This document shows positions 5,817 through 9,003 of a stretch of 9,003 bases of DNA, piece after piece. Position 1 is the stretch's first letter. Each line of letters begins with the position of its first letter. Source of the DNA: Acidobacteriota bacterium (lineage in GTDB: Bacteria > Acidobacteriota > Terriglobia > Acidiferrales > UBA7541). A program made the position numbers and the translations under genes. The stretch covers positions 1 to 9,003 of the forward strand of contig QHYF01000202.1 in the NCBI GenBank assembly GCA_003224075.1, given 5' to 3'. The notes under the pieces are model-generated. The model ran no database searches, was not told the DNA's origin, and saw nothing but the letters and a program-made list of their open reading frames with translations.

Positions 5817-6681
5817 GGGAAAGAAGGCCGAACCAGCGCCGACCCAAGCTGAAGCAACAACCGCAAGTGGTGCAGCGGCGGCACCAGCGCGCCAAGCCTC
5901 CCAAGCGGGCCCACTGGAAATTGACATTGATCTGATCGAGCCCAGTCCTTATCAGCCACGGACGCGCTTCCGCGAAGAGGCGCTTGAGGAATTAGCGCGC
6001 TCGATCAAAGCCAGCGGCATCATTCAACCTTTGGTCGTGCGGCCGACTGGCTCTCGGTTTCAATTGATTGCCGGCGAACGCAGGTGGCGAGCTGCTCAGC
6101 GCGCCGGCTTAACGAAAGTATCCGCCATCGTCAAGCAAGTGCCAGACGAGCTTGCCCTGGAAATGACGCTGGTGGAAAACCTCCAGCGAGAAGATCTGAA
6201 TGCAATCGAAGCAGCACATGCATTCGAACGATTAATGCACGAGTTCGAATTGACGCAGGAAGCGGTTGCCGAACGGACGGGAAAGGACCGAGCTACCGTG
6301 GCGAACTCGATGCGACTGTTAAAACTTGAACCGGAGATTCAGGAGTGGATTGAGGAAGGAAAGTTGACCGCCGGTCACGGACGGGCGCTCCTCGCCGTCG
6401 CCGACGCTCAGCTTCGCAAGCGCTACGCGCAGCGGGCCGCTCGCGGTGGCTTAACCGTTCGCCAAATAGAACGCCTGGCGTCCCGCCGCTTGCGTGGCGC
6501 ACCCGCGCCGGCACAAGTTCACTTGGACGCGAACATTCGCTCCGCGTTGGAGGAGTTGCAACGGCAGCTCGGCACGAAAGTGCTTCTACGCCAAAAAACA
6601 AAAATGCGCCCCGGGCAGCTTGTGCTCGAATACTACGATGACGCGCAATTGATGGGCCTCTATGATCGCCTGATGAAATAA
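5764..6681 (+). CDS. parB: Chromosome partitioning protein ParB (Spo0J), CTP-dependent parS clamp
   Basis: 305 residues from ATG 5764. The order is standard: an N-terminal ParA-stimulating peptide RNALGRGLGALI (3-14), an Ala/Pro-rich linker (about 20-48), the ParB N-terminal CTPase domain with PYQPR (62-66) and GERRWRAA (104-111), then LVENLQREDLN (136-146). The KorB-type helix-turn-helix around LTQEAVAERTGKDRATVANS (163-182) recognises parS. A C-terminal dimerisation domain (about 250-305) follows. ParB binds parS, exchanges CTP, closes into a sliding clamp and spreads to nucleate the segregation complex. The gene overlaps parA by 53 bases, indicating translational coupling in one operon. 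Its targets lie immediately upstream of parA. Confidence 0.95.
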   Translation: MPRNALGRGLGALIRELEGKKAEPAPTQAEATTASGAAAAPARQASQAGPLEIDIDLIEPSPYQPRTRFREEALEELARSIKASGIIQPLVVRPTGSRFQLIAGERRWRAAQRAGLTKVSAIVKQVPDELALEMTLVENLQREDLNAIEAAHAFERLMHEFELTQEAVAERTGKDRATVANSMRLLKLEPEIQEWIEEGKLTAGHGRALLAVADAQLRKRYAQRAARGGLTVRQIERLASRRLRGAPAPAQVHLDANIRSALEELQRQLGTKVLLRQKTKMRPGQLVLEYYDDAQLMGLYDRLMK

Positions 6682-6733
6682 GCTCGCGGCTCGCGCACCG
6701 CGCACTGCCCGTTCGTTCAGGCTCCTCATTCGA

Positions 6734-6757
6734 CAACGCACTCGCGCAGTTGCGTTG
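6734..6757 (+). other. Inverted repeat between parB and bactofilin
   Basis: CAACGCA (6734-6740) and TGCGTTG (6751-6757) are perfect 7-base arms around a 10-base centre. No T-tract follows, so it is not a normal intrinsic terminator. The right arm overlaps the candidate -35 box at 6755-6760, so an operator is possible. Confidence 0.35.
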
Positions 6758-6782
6758 ACTTACCGGCGCGCGTAGATAAAGT
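6755..6782 (+). promoter_or_regulatory. Candidate bactofilin promoter
   Basis: TTGACT (6755-6760, 5 of 6), a 16-base spacer and TAAAGT (6777-6782, 4 of 6) fit a sigma70-type promoter. It would start transcription near 6789, giving a leader of about 20 bases before ATG 6811. Confidence 0.4.
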
Positions 6783-6810
6783 GGAAGAGTCTCTTTTTGG
6801 GGGTTTCATC

Positions 6811-7224
6811 ATGGCATGGAAGTGGGCCAATGCTGCAAAAAATGGCAGCAGCGAAGAATGGACTGGATTCATCGATCAAGGCGTAATGCTCGAAGGCACG
6901 CTGACGGTCACTGGAACTTTCCGCATTGACGGCCACGTGAAGGGCAACATCATCTCCGAGCAGACGGTGATCCTGGGCGAGGGCGCGAAAGTTGAAGGCC
7001 AGATTGAAGGCAATCGCGTGGTGATCGCGGGGCGTTTCGACGGCGTGATTTTCGCCAAGGGGCGAGTAGAGATTCAGGTCAAGGGCGTGGTGACCGGAGA
7101 AGTCCACTCGCCGTGCATGGTCATCGATCCAGGGGGCATCTTCGACGGCCGCTGCCACATGCTGGCGTCATCGGATGCTGCTGCAACCGTGACGATCCCC
7201 ATTCGCGCGGTCGGCAATGGTTAA
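6811..7224 (+). CDS. Bactofilin (polymer-forming cytoskeletal protein)
   Basis: 137 residues. The core (about 20-113) is made of short glycine-punctuated beta strands, such as GTLTVTGTFRIDGHVKGNI, GAKVEGQIEGNRVVIAGRFDG and KGVVTGEVHS, which form the right-handed beta-helix of bactofilins (DUF583). Short N- and C-terminal tails flank it, as is usual. Bactofilins polymerise without nucleotide and scaffold cell-shape enzymes, polar structures or chromosome-segregation proteins; in Myxococcus, bactofilins position the ParABS system. ATG 6811 is preceded by GGGGG at 6799-6803 with a seven-base gap. A GTG at 6781 in the same frame is less well placed. It follows parB after a 129-base gap with its own candidate promoter. 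Confidence 0.93.
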   Translation: MAWKWANAAKNGSSEEWTGFIDQGVMLEGTLTVTGTFRIDGHVKGNIISEQTVILGEGAKVEGQIEGNRVVIAGRFDGVIFAKGRVEIQVKGVVTGEVHSPCMVIDPGGIFDGRCHMLASSDAAATVTIPIRAVGNG

Positions 7225-7349
7225 TGCTATAGTTAAATAATTAATAAGTTTTTATAGAACGATGATCGTTCGACCAAAAGCGCGGGTAGGAATCAGAATC
7301 AGTCCGCCACGAATCCAGCGTCCGTGGATGCGTTCCTTTCCAAAAAACC

Positions 7350-8807
7350 TTAGGCCTTGGTAGCGGGAGCGTACGGGGTATTTAGCGCGTTTTCCGCATC
7401 CTGTATGCCGGCCTGGATATTCGATTCCCAATCGAGGTGCGGCACGCTCGAAGCTGCGGCGGACTTGTAGAATCCCAACGCGTCCGATGGGCGATTGAGC
7501 TTCTTCAGGGAGAGGCGGCCGGCGGAGAGAAGCGCCAGGAGCGATTGCCGCTCTTTGGGGTAAGCCCCTGCAAGGTGCTCGTACTCGGCCACCGCTCGTT
7601 CGTAATTCCGCTGTCCTTCCACGATGCGGCACAGCTCCAGCCAGGTAGCCGTCGGCATGCGGTCCCCACCGGCGTTTGTATACTCCTGATAATTCTGCCA
7701 GGCCGCCTCTTGGTAGTACGATGGCAGATCGTTCTTGCGCCAATGGAGTTGTTGCAACAACGAATAGGCATCCATGGCCTCCGGCTTCGCCGCAGCATGC
7801 TTCTGCAGGATCGTGATGGCCTCGTCGAGCTTTCCCTGTTCCATCAATTCCGTTCCCTGCACGATGGCTGGATCGGCGGTCCAACTGATTTTTTCTTCGA
7901 TGGCCGCATTGGCCTTGTGCTCCAGACCGGTACGTCCGATGACCAGAGCAGCGAGAGCCCCGAAGATAAAACCGCCGACGTGGGCCCAATGCGCAACGCC
8001 CGATGCTTGGCCGAAGAGGCTCCCGTAGAACACTTCCATCAGCAGCCACAAAGGAAGTAGCCAGAAGGCGTAGGCCTTGAATCGAATGCGAAAAATGAGC
8101 ATGAACCACAACATGTGGATTTTCATTTTGGGGAAGCGCACGAGAAACCCACCCATCAGAGCGGCCACTGCACCGGAAGCCCCGAGAGCAGGGACGATGC
8201 TTCCCGGGTAGAACCAGGCGTGAAACTGAGATGCCGCCGCTCCCGCGAGCAGGTAGAAGACAGGATAAATCACGCGACCCCATTTATCCTCGAGAATGAA
8301 GCCTGCGAGCCACAGAAACCACATATTGCCGATCAAATGAAGCCAACCGGTGTGAAGAAACATAGAGGTTAGGTACGTTATAGGCCTCGGGCGCGCCGGA
8401 ACGAAAGCATAGTTCCCGAGGATTGAGCTCTTCTCCTCCTCAGTAAAGCGCGCGGCCAGGCCATCCATTTCCGCTTGGAGCAACTCGGGGTCTTCCATTA
8501 GCCGGATTCGCGCGTCCCACGAGTCCTCGACTTTCCGGTTCGGTGAGGAGAGTTGCTTCCAGAACTGCTCCGGCACTTTGTTCTGAACCTCGTCAACAAA
8601 CTGCTGCACCTCCTGGGTCTTCTTCAATTCGGGATGGATTCCTGCCAGGATGATGACGTGCATTCGAACTTCGGCTCTTTCGGGGGCTTGTTCTTCCATT
8701 TTCCAATGAGTGCAAAGAAAAACAAGAATATTGAGCGCGATCAGCGCGAAGGTGACCACGGGCCAGCGGCGCCCCTCCATGTTTTCGTGCCGCAGCGGAA
8801 TCAGCAT
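7350..8807 (-). CDS. Rhomboid-family intramembrane serine protease with C-terminal TPR region
   Basis: 485 residues. The rhomboid domain holds the catalytic GASG (209-212, Ser211) and AHWAHVGGF with His276, and the oxyanion/HxxxN region HTGWLHLIGN (152-161, His157 and Asn161). The first membrane helix is at about 15-33. A long charged insertion (about 35-140) follows, before the remaining helices to about residue 292. From about 313 to 455 the protein is soluble, with TPR-like helical pairs (AIVQGTELMEQGKLDEAITIL and NYERAVAEYEHLAGAYP), suggesting protein-partner binding. Rhomboids cleave transmembrane proteins within the bilayer; the substrate is unknown. The start ATG 8807 has an excellent Shine-Dalgarno, GGGAGGAG at 8822-8815, seven bases away. 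It converges on the bactofilin gene across a 125-base gap. Confidence 0.92.
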   Translation of the reverse strand: MLIPLRHENMEGRRWPVVTFALIALNILVFLCTHWKMEEQAPERAEVRMHVIILAGIHPELKKTQEVQQFVDEVQNKVPEQFWKQLSSPNRKVEDSWDARIRLMEDPELLQAEMDGLAARFTEEEKSSILGNYAFVPARPRPITYLTSMFLHTGWLHLIGNMWFLWLAGFILEDKWGRVIYPVFYLLAGAAASQFHAWFYPGSIVPALGASGAVAALMGGFLVRFPKMKIHMLWFMLIFRIRFKAYAFWLLPLWLLMEVFYGSLFGQASGVAHWAHVGGFIFGALAALVIGRTGLEHKANAAIEEKISWTADPAIVQGTELMEQGKLDEAITILQKHAAAKPEAMDAYSLLQQLHWRKNDLPSYYQEAAWQNYQEYTNAGGDRMPTATWLELCRIVEGQRNYERAVAEYEHLAGAYPKERQSLLALLSAGRLSLKKLNRPSDALGFYKSAAASSVPHLDWESNIQAGIQDAENALNTPYAPATKA

Positions 8808-8814
8808 GAGGCGG

Positions 8815-8822
8815 CTCCTCCC
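8815..8822 (-). promoter_or_regulatory. Shine-Dalgarno of the rhomboid gene
   Basis: Minus-strand GGGAGGAG sits seven bases before ATG 8807-8805. It fixes the start and implies efficient translation. Confidence 0.65.
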
Positions 8823-9003
8823 GTCGAGAGAAGTAAAGCGGACGAACTTTGCCGAGTGTAGAGAGCGGAATCGCGCGCGGTAACTGGCCTTTCGAACAGG
8901 CTATGGCCAATTGATAAACGCAACGCGGGCACTGTCGAGCCTGCGCTTTGAAGCGTTTCCCGGGGATAAGCTGCTCTGAGGATTCCGCAAACTGGGTGAA
9001 GTC

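Noticed and set aside
7257..7271. GAACGA-TGA-TCGTTC hairpin after bactofilin as an intrinsic terminator
   Set aside because: The stem is only 6 bp and no T-tract follows it on either strand. The AT-rich patch lies on the wrong side.
7252..8283. 343-codon minus-strand open frame
   Set aside because: It overlaps the rhomboid gene on the same strand in another frame and shows no motif.
8960..8970. DnaA box-like GGGGATAA
   Set aside because: It is a single imperfect match with no cluster, so it is expected by chance.
8823..9003. Open minus-strand frames at the right edge, including one ending in FINWP before a TAG
   Set aside because: One could be the tail of an upstream gene, but too few residues are visible and nothing is recognisable.

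Overview
The window looks like the origin-proximal part of a fairly GC-rich bacterial chromosome, and I read it as most likely Acidobacteriota or a close relative. That is inferred from gene order and protein character: a yidC tail followed by jag, then rsmG-parA-parB-bactofilin, then a TPR-tailed rhomboid. No rRNA, tRNA, CRISPR array or insertion sequence was recognised.

Layout. The window opens with what reads as the last codons of yidC (1-48), then a KH/R3H RNA-binding protein of the Jag/KhpB family (100-630). Facing it on the minus strand are selD (selenophosphate synthetase, start about 2956) and, 37 bases behind it, a DUF457/YdjM-type membrane metal-dependent hydrolase (683-1876). On the plus strand follow a CPBP intramembrane protease (3116-3847) and rsmG (3860-4525). 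A 484-base gap without a gene holds five good parS centromere sites and one degenerate one. ParA (TTG start at 5010) and ParB (ATG at 5764, overlapping the end of parA) come next, then a bactofilin (6811-7224). A rhomboid protease with a C-terminal TPR region (7350-8807) runs toward the bactofilin on the minus strand. Bases 8823-9003, upstream of the rhomboid, hold no gene I can support.

The most interesting part is selD. Simple ORF calling on the minus strand gives a protein starting at 3020 whose first ~55 residues resemble nothing in the family and lack the catalytic Cys/Sec loop. The real N-terminus lies in another minus-strand frame. There, a TTG at 2956 with a Shine-Dalgarno begins a peptide containing VKAAGUAAKL, where U is an in-frame TGA at 2911-2909. 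Directly downstream lies a perfect 9-bp hairpin with a GUU loop, placed as expected for a bacterial SECIS. The gene is therefore a selenocysteine-containing SelD. After LRRLPP the frame must change by one base to reach the conserved NDDAGVY core, and about 13 residues normally found between these segments are missing. This suggests a ~40-base deletion, either a real lesion or an assembly error.

How the genes work together: ParA, ParB and the parS cluster form a complete chromosome-segregation module, with a bactofilin beside it that could scaffold it. RsmG modifies 16S rRNA. SelD would supply selenophosphate for Sec-tRNA and for tRNA selenation. mnmE and mnmG, which often sit between jag and rsmG, are absent here; selD, the hydrolase and the CPBP protease occupy that interval.
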